Positions 35,001-46,073 of a stretch of 64,000 nucleotides of DNA are shown piece by piece. How positions within the stretch are numbered: position 1 is the stretch's first letter; the number at the start of each line of letters is the position of its first letter. The notes below the pieces were generated by a model, which saw only the letters and a program-made list of their open reading frames with translations, ran no database searches and was not told the origin of the DNA. Source of the DNA: Comamonas terrae (GTDB taxonomy: Bacteria; Pseudomonadota; Gammaproteobacteria; Burkholderiales; Burkholderiaceae_C); the NCBI RefSeq assembly GCF_001544075.1, contig NZ_BCNT01000011.1, positions 1 through 64,000 on the forward strand, given 5' to 3'. Both the position numbers and the translations under genes were made by a program.

Positions 35001-35964
35001 TGCCCGTTTCCTTGACGATGCGCTTCCAGCGCTCGTGGTCGGCGGCGATGAGCCGCCCGAACTCCTGGGGCGTGCTGCGCCGCGGCACATAGTTGTAGCC
35101 GGCCAGCTTGGCCAGGACGTCGGGCATCTGCATGATCCTGTCCATCTGCTGGGCCAGGTAGTTCACGATTTCCTGCGGCGTGCCCTTGGGCGCGAGCAGC
35201 CCCGACCAGGAGCTGAAATCCATGCCCGGGACGCCCAGCTCCCCCACCGTCGGCACCTGGGGAAAGGCAGGTGCGCGCTGAGGCAGCAGCACGGCCAGGG
35301 CCTTGACCTTGCCCGAGCGGATCATCTCGACCGAGGTGAAGGAGTCGAACGAGAAATCCACCTCGCCCGCGACCACGGCCTGCATCTGCGGGCCCGTGCC
35401 CTTGTACTGGGCATTGACGATGCCGGGCGCCTCGACCACCTGCTTGAACTGCTCGGTGATCAGCGAAATCATGCTGCTGCCCGAGGACGCGCTCAGCGGC
35501 TTGCCCTGCCGGGCCATGGCGATCAGCTCCTGCAGGCTGCCGGCCGGCAGGTCCTTGCGCGCAATCACCACGAATCTCACGTCGCACAGGTGGCTGACGG
35601 GCTCGAAGCTGCCCAGCGCCTCGTAGCTGGTCTTGTAGAGCACGGGGCTCAGCGTCTGGGCGCCGGCCGTGTTCATCAGCAGGGTGTAGCCGTCGGGCGC
35701 GGCGCGGGCCGCCAGTTCGGTGCCGATGACGCCGTTGGCGCCGCCCTTGTTGTCCACCACGAAGGACTGGCCCGTGAGCTCGCCGAGCTTTTGCATGGCC
35801 AGCCGCGCCACCACGTCCGTGGTGCCTCCGGCCGGGAAGGGCACGATGACGCGCACCGGCTTGTCCGGATAGCTGGGCGCTGCCGCGGCATGCAAGGGCA
35901 GTTCGCAGGCGGCTGCAGCGGCCGCGGCCGCCAGGAAGCGGCGGCGGCAAGGGTTCACCATCAT
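34987..35964 (-). CDS. Bug-family (TctC-like) tripartite tricarboxylate binding protein
   Basis: A second orphan Bug periplasmic binding protein. It has 325 residues from 35964, after AGGAGA. The signal peptide is short and alanine-rich (RRRFLAAAAAAAACELPLHA). Mature motifs are VRVIVPFPAGGTTDVVARLA, GQSFVVDNKGGANGVIGTEL and AVVAGEVDFSFDSFTSVEMI. No membrane partners are present. It shares only family-level similarity with the protein at 31256. It ends 14 bp inside the MATE gene. Confidence 0.9.
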   Translation of the reverse strand: MMVNPCRRRFLAAAAAAAACELPLHAAAAPSYPDKPVRVIVPFPAGGTTDVVARLAMQKLGELTGQSFVVDNKGGANGVIGTELAARAAPDGYTLLMNTAGAQTLSPVLYKTSYEALGSFEPVSHLCDVRFVVIARKDLPAGSLQELIAMARQGKPLSASSGSSMISLITEQFKQVVEAPGIVNAQYKGTGPQMQAVVAGEVDFSFDSFTSVEMIRSGKVKALAVLLPQRAPAFPQVPTVGELGVPGMDFSSWSGLLAPKGTPQEIVNYLAQQMDRIMQMPDVLAKLAGYNYVPRRSTPQEFGRLIAADHERWKRIVKETGITLG

Positions 35965-36269
35965 GCTTGTCTCCTGTGGTACCCGGCCGGAGCTCCCTTG
36001 CGGGCATGCTGCAGGCCTATTCAGGCCTACCGGGGCTTATGAAGGCCCTCTTGGCGGGCTTGTTGCTTTGCCGGGCCATGATGGCGTTCGGCCATGCGCG
36101 TTGTCCAATACCATGCGCCTATCCAAGCATAGGTTTTGCCAATCGTCGCCCGCCTGCAGCCGGGGAACCAAAATACCGCCACCGACTCCCACAGTCCGCC
36201 ATGCCTTCTCAACCGTTCTTCCGTTTCTCCGGACTGCCGCCTCGCCAATCGCCTTTTCACTCGCGCTTC
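35965..36269. other. intergenic region between Bug and ScsB-like genes
   Basis: About 305 bp of divergent spacer, with CAGGCCTATTCAGGCCTA and scattered ATG codons but no credible gene. TTGTCCAATACC and CCTATCCAAGCATAGG (CCTAT/ATAGG inverted) may be regulatory. The ScsB-like gene may start as early as 36201. Confidence 0.4.
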
Positions 36270-38525
36270 ATGGAACGCTTTGCGCTCTGGCTCGCGCTGG
36301 CCTTTGCGCTGGCCGCCTGCGCGTTCTCCGGCAGCGCCCATGCGCAGATCGTGCTCAAGGGCATGGCGGCCCAGGGAGCCGTGGCGCAGACGCCGCGCGT
36401 GCGCGCCGAACTGGTGGCGCAGGCGCCCGACGGCATCGTGGCGGGCCAGACCTTCTGGCTGGGCCTGCGGCTGGAGCACCAGAGCGGCTGGCATACCTAC
36501 TGGAAGAATGCGGGCGACTCCGGCCTGCCCACGGAATTCAGCTGGCAGCTGCCCGCCGGCCTTTCGGCCGGCTCCATCGCCTGGCCCGCACCCCATGCGC
36601 TGCGCGTTGGCCCGCTGGTCAACTACGGCTACGAGGACACGGTGCTGCTGCCGGTTCCGGTCCGGGTGGCAACCGACTTCAAGGCCCCGGCATCGGGCCA
36701 GGTCAATGTGCACCTGTCGGCCAACTGGCTGATCTGCCGCGTCGAATGCATTCCCGAGAGCGGTGAATTCCAGCTGCAGATTCCCGTGCAGGGCACGACG
36801 GCCAGCCACAGCCAGGATTTTGCCCAGGCGCAGGCCCTGCAGCCGGCCGCGCTGGCCGCAGCCGGCCAGGCCACGGTCATGCCCGGCGCGCAGCCCAGCG
36901 AAGCCAAGCTCGTGGACGACCGCATCCGCCTGCGGATACCGGGCCTGCCCGCTGCCGTGCGCGGCAAGCCGCTGGATTTCTACCCCGAGAACGCCGAGAC
37001 CTTCCACCACGCCGCCGAGCCGGGCAAGGACTGGCAGCAGCGCTGGGAAGGCGATACCTGGATCGGTGAAAGCCTGCCGCTGTCCGATCTGCGCGGCCAG
37101 ACACCGGGACAGCTGGCCGTGGTGCTGGCCCTGCCGCAGCAGGAGCGCGCCGCCGCGCTGGCCCAGGGACGGCCCGTGGCCTGGCGCAGCGAACTGGCCG
37201 TTCAGGGCCAGTGGACGCCGGCCACGCTGGCCAGCGTCTCCCCGGCCCTGGCTGCGGCGCTGGAAGCCAACCGGGCGGCGGCCGACTCCCCGGCGCCTGC
37301 GGGCAGCGGCGCCACCGGTTCTGCCAGCCTGTGGGCGGCCCTGCTGGGCGGACTGGTCGGCGGCCTGATCCTGAACCTCATGCCCTGCGTGTTCCCGGTG
37401 CTGGCCATCAAGGTGATCGGCTTTGCCCGCCACGGGAGCAACGGCCGCGCCCAGCGCCTGGGCGGGCTGGCCTATGCGGCCGGCGTCATCCTGTCCTTCC
37501 TGGCCCTGGGCGCGCTGCTGCTGGCGCTGCGCGCTGCGGGCCAGCAGCTGGGCTGGGGCTTTCAGCTGCAATCCCCGGCCGTCGTGGCGCTGCTGGCCGC
37601 GCTGTTCACGCTGCTGGGCTTGAATCTGGCAGGCCTGTTCGAGTTCGGCAATCTGCTGCCGGGGCGCCTGGCCTCGGTGCAGGCGCGCCATCCGGTCGCC
37701 GACTCCTTTCTTTCGGGCGTGCTGGCCGTGGCCGTGGCCTCGCCCTGCACGGCGCCATTCATGGGCGCCTCCCTGGGCTTCGCGATCGACATGCCGGCCC
37801 TGCAGGCGCTGACGGTGTTTGCCGCCCTGGGCGTGGGCATGGCCCTGCCCTATCTGCTGGCCTGCTTCGTGCCTGCCGTGGTGCGCTGGCTGCCCCGGCC
37901 CGGCGCCTGGATGCAGACCTTCCGCCATGCCATGGCCTTTCCCATGTTCGCCACCGTGGTCTGGCTGGTGTGGGTGCTGGGCCAGCAAAGCGGCGTGGAC
38001 GGCGCGGCGGCCCTGCTGGCCCTGCTGCTGGCCTTGAGCGCGCTGATCTGGGCGCTGCACCTGCAGGGCCGCACGCGCTGGGTACTGTCCGCCGCCGTGC
38101 TGCTGCTGTCGGCCGGCCTGCTGTGGCATGCGGTACCGCTGATCGCCGCCGAAGCGCCCGCTGCCAGCGCCCGGACCGATGACAAATCACTCTGGCAGCC
38201 CTGGTCGGCCGAGCGCGTGCAGGCCGCCCGGTCCCAGGGCCGGCCGGTGTTCGTGGATTTCACCGCGGCATGGTGCGTGACCTGCCAGGTCAACAAGCGC
38301 ACCACGCTCAGCCATCCCGACGTGATGGCCGCCTTCGAGAAGAACCAGGTGCAGTTGCTGCGCGCCGACTGGACGCGCCAGGACCCGGCCATCACCCAGG
38401 CGCTGCATGCGCTGGGCCGCAGCGGCGTGCCGGTGTACGTGCTCTATGCACCGGGCCGGCAGCCCGTGGTGATGACCGAGCTGCTGACGCGCGGCGAAGT
38501 CATGGAGGCACTGGGCACGTTATAG
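36270..38525 (+). CDS. ScsB/DsbD-like membrane thiol:disulfide interchange protein
   Basis: Moves reducing equivalents across the inner membrane to periplasmic thiol proteins. From 36270 it has 751 residues; the alternative ATG at 36201 adds 23. The signal peptide is MERFALWLALAFALAACAFS ending AHA. The N-terminal periplasmic domain has the cysteine pair ICRVECIPE. The membrane part (about 350-620) has the paired cysteines in LMPCVFPVLAIKV and VASPCTAPFMG. The C-terminal thioredoxin-like domain has FTAAWCVTCQVNKRT. This three-part layout with a CxxxC N-domain fits ScsB better than classical DsbD. Confidence 0.88.
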   Translation: MERFALWLALAFALAACAFSGSAHAQIVLKGMAAQGAVAQTPRVRAELVAQAPDGIVAGQTFWLGLRLEHQSGWHTYWKNAGDSGLPTEFSWQLPAGLSAGSIAWPAPHALRVGPLVNYGYEDTVLLPVPVRVATDFKAPASGQVNVHLSANWLICRVECIPESGEFQLQIPVQGTTASHSQDFAQAQALQPAALAAAGQATVMPGAQPSEAKLVDDRIRLRIPGLPAAVRGKPLDFYPENAETFHHAAEPGKDWQQRWEGDTWIGESLPLSDLRGQTPGQLAVVLALPQQERAAALAQGRPVAWRSELAVQGQWTPATLASVSPALAAALEANRAAADSPAPAGSGATGSASLWAALLGGLVGGLILNLMPCVFPVLAIKVIGFARHGSNGRAQRLGGLAYAAGVILSFLALGALLLALRAAGQQLGWGFQLQSPAVVALLAALFTLLGLNLAGLFEFGNLLPGRLASVQARHPVADSFLSGVLAVAVASPCTAPFMGASLGFAIDMPALQALTVFAALGVGMALPYLLACFVPAVVRWLPRPGAWMQTFRHAMAFPMFATVVWLVWVLGQQSGVDGAAALLALLLALSALIWALHLQGRTRWVLSAAVLLLSAGLLWHAVPLIAAEAPAASARTDDKSLWQPWSAERVQAARSQGRPVFVDFTAAWCVTCQVNKRTTLSHPDVMAAFEKNQVQLLRADWTRQDPAITQALHALGRSGVPVYVLYAPGRQPVVMTELLTRGEVMEALGTL

Positions 38526-38765
38526 GCTGCGGGCGCCGGCCGCTGTGCATTTTGATACCGTGCTGACGGCAGCTTGACGATCGACAATCCGCCTACGACG
38601 GCCCAGGCTTGCGCCCTATGTCGCCCCCGGAGCAAAAGGACTAGACTGGGCTCGTCCGGGGGATCTGCATTCCAGACACCAGGCGCCGCAGCGGCCGCGC
38701 CTTCGGACACCGCCCTTTCCATGCATGCGGCCACTGCCAGTCCTGCACCGCACAGGAGGTGGGCC

Positions 38766-39278
38766 ATGCATGTACTTCACTCCCTTTCTCATCCCTCCAG
38801 GCGCAGCAAGAACCTGTTGCGTGCACTGGCGCTGGCCAGCCTGGCGGTCGCCGGCTTTGCACTGCCCTTCGTCTGGGACGTGCTGGCCGCCATCAACGAG
38901 CTGCCCAAGATGGCCTGGCTGCAGTCGCTGCTGGCCCAGGTGCCGTTGCTGAGCTGGCTGATGATGTTCGTCTGGGGCGCCGCAATCCCCGTGGTACTGA
39001 TCATGTGCATGCAGGTCTCGCCCGCCCACCGGCTGCGCAATGCCGCCATGGTGCTGGCGCTGATGCTGGTCGCCGTGACCTGGTATGTGCACATGCCGGC
39101 CTCCAGCCGCTGCATGGCCATCTACCCCCACACCACCTGGGCCTGCGACGTTCTGCAGTGGGGCTACAGCCTGAGCCTGGGCATTGCCACGGCCACCTAT
39201 GTGTTCACCATGCTGGCCATGGGGTTCTCGGCCCTGGGACTGCTGGCCGAAAACCTCGGCGATCCGGTGCAAGCCTGA
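38766..39278 (+). CDS. hypothetical four-helix membrane protein
   Basis: Not recognised. It has 170 residues from the ATG at 38766, with a strong AGGAGG ribosome site six bases upstream. Four hydrophobic segments are visible: about 20-45, 60-80, 90-108 and 135-160. Three cysteines are present, in MCMQV, SRCMAIY and ACDVLQ. It follows the ScsB-like gene by 240 bp on the same strand and converges on the OlsB-like gene. Function is unknown. Confidence 0.7.
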   Translation: MHVLHSLSHPSRRSKNLLRALALASLAVAGFALPFVWDVLAAINELPKMAWLQSLLAQVPLLSWLMMFVWGAAIPVVLIMCMQVSPAHRLRNAAMVLALMLVAVTWYVHMPASSRCMAIYPHTTWACDVLQWGYSLSLGIATATYVFTMLAMGFSALGLLAENLGDPVQA

Positions 39279-39332
39279 GCCTGAACGGCGGGGACTTTGC
39301 TTGAGCTGTAGGGGCCGCCTGCAGCAGGCCGC

Positions 39333-40193
39333 TCAGCCCCTGCGTCCGAACAGGCGGCGGTAGCGCGCCGGCAGGTCCTGCATGCGCATCATGATGGGCA
39401 GGTCGGCCGTATTGAAGTCGCTGTCCCATGCCGGTGCGCCCAGCACCTTGGCGCCGGCGCGCAGATAACCCTGGATGAGCGCCGGCGGCTCCACCGGTGC
39501 GGCGCTGGTGCCCACGTGGGCCAGCTGCTCGGGCAGTGCCACGCGGGGACGGACCTGCAGCGCGGGCTCGGCCAGATGGCTGCAGCGCAGCTGCTGCCAC
39601 ACGCGCGCCGGGCCCTCTCCGTGGGCCAGGCCCGGGTATTGCATGGGAATGCTGGCGCATCCCACCATGGCTTCGAGCCGGTTGCGCTGCATGAACTCGG
39701 CCAGTGCGCCCCACAGCGCCAGGATCACGCCCCCCTGGCGATACCCGGCATGCACGCAGCTGCGGCCCAGCTCCACCATGTGCGGACGCCAGGCATGGAG
39801 GGGAGAAAGGTCGAATTCCTGATCGCTGTACAGGCCGCCCGCGCGCTGCGCCTGGGCGGGCGTGAGCAGCCGATAGGTGCCGATCGCGGCTTCGTGCTCG
39901 GTGTCGTAAACCACCAGGTGTTCGCAGAAATCGTCGAAGGCGTCGATGTCGTGGCCGGCCAGCGGCGTCTGCAGCAGTGCTCCCATTTCCTCGGCAAAGA
40001 CCTGGTAACGCAGCCGCTGGGCCTGGCGGACCTCGTCGAGATGGCGGGCCCAGCGCACCTCCAGCTTCGGCGCCGCTGCCTTGGCCGGAGCGTAGGAAAC
40101 CAGAGGGTTGAGCGAGGAAAGCGGAACGAATGGCGACTGGGGCGAGGTGTTCGGCTGGGTGTCCAGCACATCAAGAACGTCGGGGTGCCTCAT
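39333..40193 (-). CDS. OlsB-like N-acyltransferase (GNAT fold)
   Basis: Resembles ornithine-acyl-ACP N-acyltransferase (OlsB), the first enzyme of ornithine-lipid synthesis. It has 286 residues from the ATG at 40193, preceded by AGAGGAAA. Motifs are RLRYQVFAEEMGALL, DAFDDFCEHLVVYD, EFDLSPLHAWRPHMVELGRS and the C-terminal FNTADLPIMMRMQDLPARYR, close to the OlsB end motif. No olsA-type acyltransferase is adjacent. It could act on another amino acid or an acyl-ACP-dependent pathway. It is divergent from hemE. Confidence 0.75.
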   Translation of the reverse strand: MRHPDVLDVLDTQPNTSPQSPFVPLSSLNPLVSYAPAKAAAPKLEVRWARHLDEVRQAQRLRYQVFAEEMGALLQTPLAGHDIDAFDDFCEHLVVYDTEHEAAIGTYRLLTPAQAQRAGGLYSDQEFDLSPLHAWRPHMVELGRSCVHAGYRQGGVILALWGALAEFMQRNRLEAMVGCASIPMQYPGLAHGEGPARVWQQLRCSHLAEPALQVRPRVALPEQLAHVGTSAAPVEPPALIQGYLRAGAKVLGAPAWDSDFNTADLPIMMRMQDLPARYRRLFGRRG

Positions 40194-40428
40194 ATCTGCT
40201 TTCCTCTGATGTTGGACGCAGTTGGCGGCCTGCCTGTGCCACACGGTATGCCTGCGTGCCGCCATTGTTGAAAACGCGCGTGAAGCCTGCACGACAGTTG
40301 CATGACGGTTGCATGACAGGCTTTCCGTCGTCTCACCGGGCGGCCGCCGGACTGCTGCAGATTTGTGGGAACTGCCCTGCTCGGGAATGCACGCAATGGC
40401 TGCGCCGGAGTGGGCGACAATCACGGCC

Positions 40429-41529
40429 ATGAGTTTCGCCCCCCTGACCAATGACACCTTCCTGCGCGCCTGCCGGCGCCAGGCGACCGAGTACACGCCG
40501 CTGTGGCTGATGCGCCAGGCGGGCCGCTACCTGCCCGAATACAAGGCCACGCGCGCCAAGGCGGGCAGCTTCATGGGACTGGCGACGAACGTGGATTACG
40601 CCACCGAGGTCACGCTGCAGCCGCTGGAGCGCTTTCCGCTGGATGCGGCCATCCTGTTCTCCGACATCCTGACCGTGCCCGACGCCATGGGCCTGGGCCT
40701 GTCGTTCGCCGAGGGCGAAGGCCCGCGCTTTGCCAAGGTGGTGCGCGACGAAGCCGCCGTGGCACAGCTGGCCGTGCCCGACATGGACAAGCTGCGCTAT
40801 GTGTTCGATGCCGTCACCAGCATCCGCCAGGCCCTGAACGGCCGCGTGCCGCTGATCGGCTTCTCGGGCAGCCCCTGGACCCTGGCCTGCTATATGGTCG
40901 AGGGCAAGGGCAGCGACGACTACCGACTCGTCAAGAGCCTGATGTACAGCCGTCCGGACCTGATGCACCGCATCCTGGCCGTCAATGCCGACAGCGTGGC
41001 CGCCTATCTGAATGCCCAGATCGACGCAGGCGCCCAGGCCGTGATGGTGTTCGACAGCTGGGGCGGCGTGCTGGCCGATGGCGCCTTCCAGGAATTCAGC
41101 CTCGCCTACACCCGGCGCGTGCTGGCCCAGCTCAAGCGCACCGGCGTGGACGGCACCGACGTGCCGCGCATCGTCTTCACCAAGGGCGGCGGCATCTGGC
41201 TGCCCGACATGAAGGACATGGACTGCGAGGTGCTGGGCCTGGACTGGACGGCCAACCTGGGCCATGCGCGCGCCATCGTGGGCGACACCAAGGCACTGCA
41301 GGGCAATATCGACCCGAACGTGCTGTTCGCACCGCCCGTGCGCATCGCCGAGCAGGTCCGCGCCGTGCTCGACAGCTTCGGTACGCCACACACGGACTAC
41401 ACCACCTCCGGCCCGACCCATATCTTCAACCTGGGCCACGGCATCAGCCAGTTCACCCCGCCCGAGCATGTGGCGGCGCTGGTCGAGGCCGTGCATGGCT
41501 ACTCGCGCCAGCAGCGCGCCGGCCGCTGA
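40429..41529 (+). CDS. hemE: uroporphyrinogen decarboxylase HemE
   Basis: Decarboxylates uroporphyrinogen III to coproporphyrinogen III in haem biosynthesis; cytoplasmic. It has 366 residues. Signature motifs are [15 protein letters not shown] near the N-terminus, [17 protein letters not shown] and [33 protein letters not shown] and [16 protein letters not shown] complete the active-site regions. The ATG at 40429 matches other HemE starts. A terminator lies 40 bp downstream. Confidence 0.97.
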   Translation: MSFAPLTNDTFLRACRRQATEYTPLWLMRQAGRYLPEYKATRAKAGSFMGLATNVDYATEVTLQPLERFPLDAAILFSDILTVPDAMGLGLSFAEGEGPRFAKVVRDEAAVAQLAVPDMDKLRYVFDAVTSIRQALNGRVPLIGFSGSPWTLACYMVEGKGSDDYRLVKSLMYSRPDLMHRILAVNADSVAAYLNAQIDAGAQAVMVFDSWGGVLADGAFQEFSLAYTRRVLAQLKRTGVDGTDVPRIVFTKGGGIWLPDMKDMDCEVLGLDWTANLGHARAIVGDTKALQGNIDPNVLFAPPVRIAEQVRAVLDSFGTPHTDYTTSGPTHIFNLGHGISQFTPPEHVAALVEAVHGYSRQQRAGR

Positions 41530-41569
41530 GAGCGCGATCCACAGGACCAGCGCGTTTCATATCTGCAAC

Positions 41570-41590
41570 AAGGACCTTCGGGTCCTTTTT
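41570..41590 (+). terminator. intrinsic terminator after hemE
   Basis: AAGGACC-TTC-GGGTCCTTTTT: a seven-base stem with a TTC loop and five T residues, 40 bp after the hemE stop codon. Confidence 0.9.
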
Positions 41591-42293
41591 GCTTGCCGCA
41601 CCGGTCCCAATGTCGGAAATCCTACTGTTTCAAATGGTTATAGGGCGACTATCGCGGGGCCGCGACAGCCTTGATCCGGTCCGCAAGTCATTGATCCGTA
41701 AGTAGAAAATTCCGCACTTCCCCCATTCGGCCCGCCGCTTCGCGCACCGCGCGGCTTCTGCAGGAAACCGCAAGCAGGGCGTGTAGGAAAAAGTTATCCA
41801 CACCCCTGTATTCCACAGCGCCCGGACCGCGCAGCCTCCATGCATTCATGCTATTTTTTTAGCGACTTTTGCGCTTTGCTGGCGGATTTACCGGCATTTT
41901 GGTCTAGGGAAGAGCGCGCTTGACAGCCCGCCCATGGCTGATTTATGCACAGATGTGCACAAGCGGCGAATGCGCTTCCAAAGGCTCAGGCACGACGGAG
42001 CGCGGCGTTTTCATTTCATATAAGTTGTTGTTTCATATAAATTTAAACTTCTTCCAATGGACCTTGGCGGTAGCGATAGAAAGTATTGAAGATCCGTTGG
42101 CCGGACCCGCAGCCGGTTTTTCCTCACAAAGTTATCCACAAGCCCGGAAGCCATGCAGGGCCTCAAAACCTGCTATAGAGCCTGCCGAAAGGGTTCACGC
42201 GTATGCTCTGAGCCCTGCCCGCCGGGCGGCCTTTGCATCCCGGATGCACCTTTTTCGCGGGGCCTTTGCTCGCCGCCCACTGTTTCTGCCCCC
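41591..42293. promoter_or_regulatory. AT-rich gap upstream of priA with three DnaA-box-like sites
   Basis: About 700 bp without a credible gene. TTATCCACA occurs at 41794-41802 and 42132-42140, and TTATGCACA at 41943-41951, all on the + strand and all fitting the DnaA box TTATNCACA. An AT-rich stretch at about 42008-42055 holds a direct repeat TTTCATATAA twice. TTGACA at 41920 may be a -35 box. Base composition differs sharply from the GC-rich flanks. The small open frame on the minus strand at 41630-41845 shows no family resemblance. Confidence 0.55.
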
Positions 42294-44462
42294 ATGCCCC
42301 ATATCGCCCATATCGCCGTTCAAACCCCCGCGCACAGCGCCGTGGGAGAACTGCTCAGCTACGCCAGCGAGGAAGTCCTGCCTCCCGGCACGCTGGTGCG
42401 GGTTCCGCTGGGCAGGCGCGAACTGCTGGGCGTGGTGTGGGAGCCGCCGGCCGCGCCGGCCCCGCTGCCCGAAGGGCTGGAACTGCGCAGCGTGGCCTGC
42501 GTGCTGCCGGGCCTTGCGCCCCTGGACGCGGGCTGGCGCCGGCTCGTGGCCTTTGCCGCGCATTACTACCAGCGCAGCGTGGGCGAGATTGCCGTCACCG
42601 CCCTGCCGCCGCAGCTGCGCGACATGACGGCCGAGCAGCTGGCGCGCCGGCTCGCCCCGCCGAAACCGGCCAGGAAGTCCCGCAAGAGCAAGGCGGAGAC
42701 GGAAACCGAGCCGCAAGCCTGCGAACCGGTCCGGCCGCAGCAGCCAGCCGCTATCCCATCCATAGCGCTGAGCGCAGAACAGGCCAGCGTTTTTGCGCAA
42801 ATCGAGCAAAGCCCCGGCCCCTTCCTGCTCTACGGCAGCACGGGTAGCGGCAAGACCGAGGTCTATCTGCGCGCCGTGCAGGCCGTGCTGGAGGCGAATC
42901 CGCAGGCCCAGGCGCTGGTGATGGTGCCCGAGATCAATCTCACGCCCCAGCTCGAAGAGCGCTTCACGGCGCGCTTTGCGCCACTATACGGCGCGGAGGC
43001 TGTGGTCAGCATGCACAGCGGCATGACCAACCCGCAACGCCTCAAAAGCTGGCTGGCCGGCCACACGGGCCGCGCGCGCATCGTGCTGGGCACGCGCATG
43101 GCCATCTTCGCCAGCCTGCCGCGGCTGGCGCTGATCGTGGTCGACGAGGAGCACGACGCCAGCTACAAGCAGCAGGAAGGCGCGCGCTACTCGGCCCGCG
43201 ACCTGGCCGTCTGGCGCGGGCGCGACGCGGGCGCCAAGGTCATCCTGGGCAGCGCCACGCCTTCGCTGGAAAGCTGGCATGCCAGCAGCCCCACTGCACA
43301 GGGAGGCCCGGGCCGCTACCTGCGCCTCGCCATGCCCGGCCGTATCGGGGCCGCCGCCCTGCCCCGGGTGCGACTGGTGGACATGACCCAGCAGCCGCGC
43401 AAGGCCGTGTTCTCGCCCCCGCTGCTCGAAGCCATCACCGCGCGCGTGCAGCGCGGCGAACAAAGCCTGGTCCTGCTCAACCGCCGCGGCTTCGCGCCCG
43501 TCCTGTTCTGCGCCGACTGCGGCTGGAAGAGCGACTGCCCGCACTGCAGCGCGCACCAGGTCTTCCACAAGGGCGACCGCACGCTGCGCTGCCACCACTG
43601 CGGCTTCACCCAGCGCGTACCTTTTGCCTGCCCCTCCTGTGGCAACCCCGACATCCTGCCGCTGGGCAAGGGCACGGAGCAGCTGGAGGAAGAGCTGGAG
43701 CGCGTGCTGCGCAATGTGCAGCGCCCCGACGGCAATCCGGCGCGCGTGGCGCGCATCGACGCCGACACCACGCGCGCCAAGGGGGCGCTGCAGGAGCAGC
43801 TGGCCGCCATGCATGCGGGCGACATCGACGTGCTGGTCGGCACGCAGATGGTCGCCAAGGGCCATGATTTCCGGCGCATCACCCTGGTGGCCGCCGTGCA
43901 GCCCGACAGTGCGCTGTATTCGAGCGACTACCGCGCCCCCGAGCGCCTGTTCTGCCTGCTCATGCAGGCCGCGGGCCGCGCCGGGCGCGATGCCGGCTAC
44001 GTGGCTGCCCAGGGCAGCCGGGCCGAGATGTGGATACAGACCCACGACCCCGCCAACCCGGTCTATGCGGCGCTGCAAAAGCACGACTACGAAGCCTTTG
44101 CCGCGCGCCAGCTCCAGGAGCGCCAGGATGCCGGCATGCCGCCCTATGCCTTCCAGGCCATCGTGCGCGCCGACGCCAGGACCCAGGAAGCCGCCCAGGC
44201 CTTCCTGAACGCGGCCACGCAGGCCGCGCGCGACGCACAGCTGCCCTGGCTGGACGAAGTCTTCATCTATCCGCCGATTCCCATGGCCGTGCAGCGCGTG
44301 GCCAATGTGGAACGGGCGCAGATGCTGCTGGAAGCCACCAGCCGCGGCGCGCTGCTGCGTTTTCTGAACCACTGGCAGCCCTGGCTGCACTGGCTGCGCG
44401 GCCAGGGCGAGCACCGCACCATCGTGCGCTGGCTGGTGGATGTGGACCCGCTTTCCATCTGA
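42294..44462 (+). CDS. priA: primosomal replication-restart helicase PriA
   Basis: DNA helicase that reloads the replisome at stalled forks. It has 722 residues from the ATG at 42294. The N-terminal DNA-binding domain (about 1-105) begins HIAVQTPAHSAVGELLSYAS. The helicase core has Walker A YGSTGSGKTEVYLRA (about 178-192) and the DEEH box VVDEEHDASYKQQEG. The zinc-binding cluster has eight cysteines: CADCGW, CPHCS, CHHCGF and CPSCGN. The AGRAGR motif is present near residue 560. A lysine/serine-rich linker lies at about 125-150. Its promoter region contains DnaA-box-like sites. Confidence 0.95.
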   Translation: MPHIAHIAVQTPAHSAVGELLSYASEEVLPPGTLVRVPLGRRELLGVVWEPPAAPAPLPEGLELRSVACVLPGLAPLDAGWRRLVAFAAHYYQRSVGEIAVTALPPQLRDMTAEQLARRLAPPKPARKSRKSKAETETEPQACEPVRPQQPAAIPSIALSAEQASVFAQIEQSPGPFLLYGSTGSGKTEVYLRAVQAVLEANPQAQALVMVPEINLTPQLEERFTARFAPLYGAEAVVSMHSGMTNPQRLKSWLAGHTGRARIVLGTRMAIFASLPRLALIVVDEEHDASYKQQEGARYSARDLAVWRGRDAGAKVILGSATPSLESWHASSPTAQGGPGRYLRLAMPGRIGAAALPRVRLVDMTQQPRKAVFSPPLLEAITARVQRGEQSLVLLNRRGFAPVLFCADCGWKSDCPHCSAHQVFHKGDRTLRCHHCGFTQRVPFACPSCGNPDILPLGKGTEQLEEELERVLRNVQRPDGNPARVARIDADTTRAKGALQEQLAAMHAGDIDVLVGTQMVAKGHDFRRITLVAAVQPDSALYSSDYRAPERLFCLLMQAAGRAGRDAGYVAAQGSRAEMWIQTHDPANPVYAALQKHDYEAFAARQLQERQDAGMPPYAFQAIVRADARTQEAAQAFLNAATQAARDAQLPWLDEVFIYPPIPMAVQRVANVERAQMLLEATSRGALLRFLNHWQPWLHWLRGQGEHRTIVRWLVDVDPLSI

Positions 44463-44561
44463 AGGCCGATTGCGCATGACCCCATGCGGACCACAGCATA
44501 AATTGCACTGAAAGCACCTGCAGTCATACGCATGCCGCTTTCTTTTCGATAGCACTTTTAG

Positions 44562-45794
<1,233 letters not shown>

Positions 45795-45796
45795 CC

Positions 45797-45889
45797 ACTC
45801 CCCCTGAGGCGCCGGCGCGCCTTCCCCCTCTCTGCTTCGCGGAGGGGGGACGACGCCTTCGCCGCGAGGCGGCTCTTGCTCGGCATTCC
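45797..45889 (+). repeat. family-1 post-stop structured repeat, copy C (after asparaginase)
   Basis: The TGA is followed within two bases by ACTCCCCCTGAG. The first hairpin pairs CCCCCTC with GAGGGGG. The second outer stem GACGCC (45852-45857) faces GGCATT (45882-45887) and pairs at four or five positions. This is the weakest stem of the five copies. Confidence 0.8.
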
Positions 45890-46001
45890 TTGCGAAAGAG
45901 GCGATGCGAGCGGCAGGGTGGGTGAGGTATTGAAAACGCCTTGCGCGGGTCTTGCCTGTGCAGGGTAATCTCATCCAATAAGTTGCGCTGCAATCGGCTT
46001 C

Positions 46002-46033
46002 CAACGCTTACCCAGCAAGCGTTGACAGCTATC
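46002..46033 (-). repeat. short GATAGCTG motif with attached hairpin
   Basis: In minus sense GATAGCTGTCAACGCTTG (46033-46016) runs into a hairpin whose arms CAACGCTT and AAGCGTTG enclose CTGGGT-like loop bases. Related motifs are at 21053, 32265 and 51491. Confidence 0.5.
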
Positions 46034-46073
46034 AGATCCGAGAGAAGCTATCCCGTATCCGGTATTGCCCCTT

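Noticed and set aside
32205-35090. A 961-residue open frame on the minus strand
   Set aside because: It is an antisense/out-of-frame reading over the creatininase and MATE genes with low-complexity composition; the real genes there have clear motifs.
41630-41845. 71-residue gene on the minus strand after hemE
   Set aside because: No ribosome site or homology, and it lies over an AT-rich regulatory gap.
41591-42293. Chromosomal replication origin
   Set aside because: Three DnaA-box-like sites are few, and dnaA, dnaN, gyrB or parAB genes are absent from the neighbourhood. A regulatory or titration role is more cautious.
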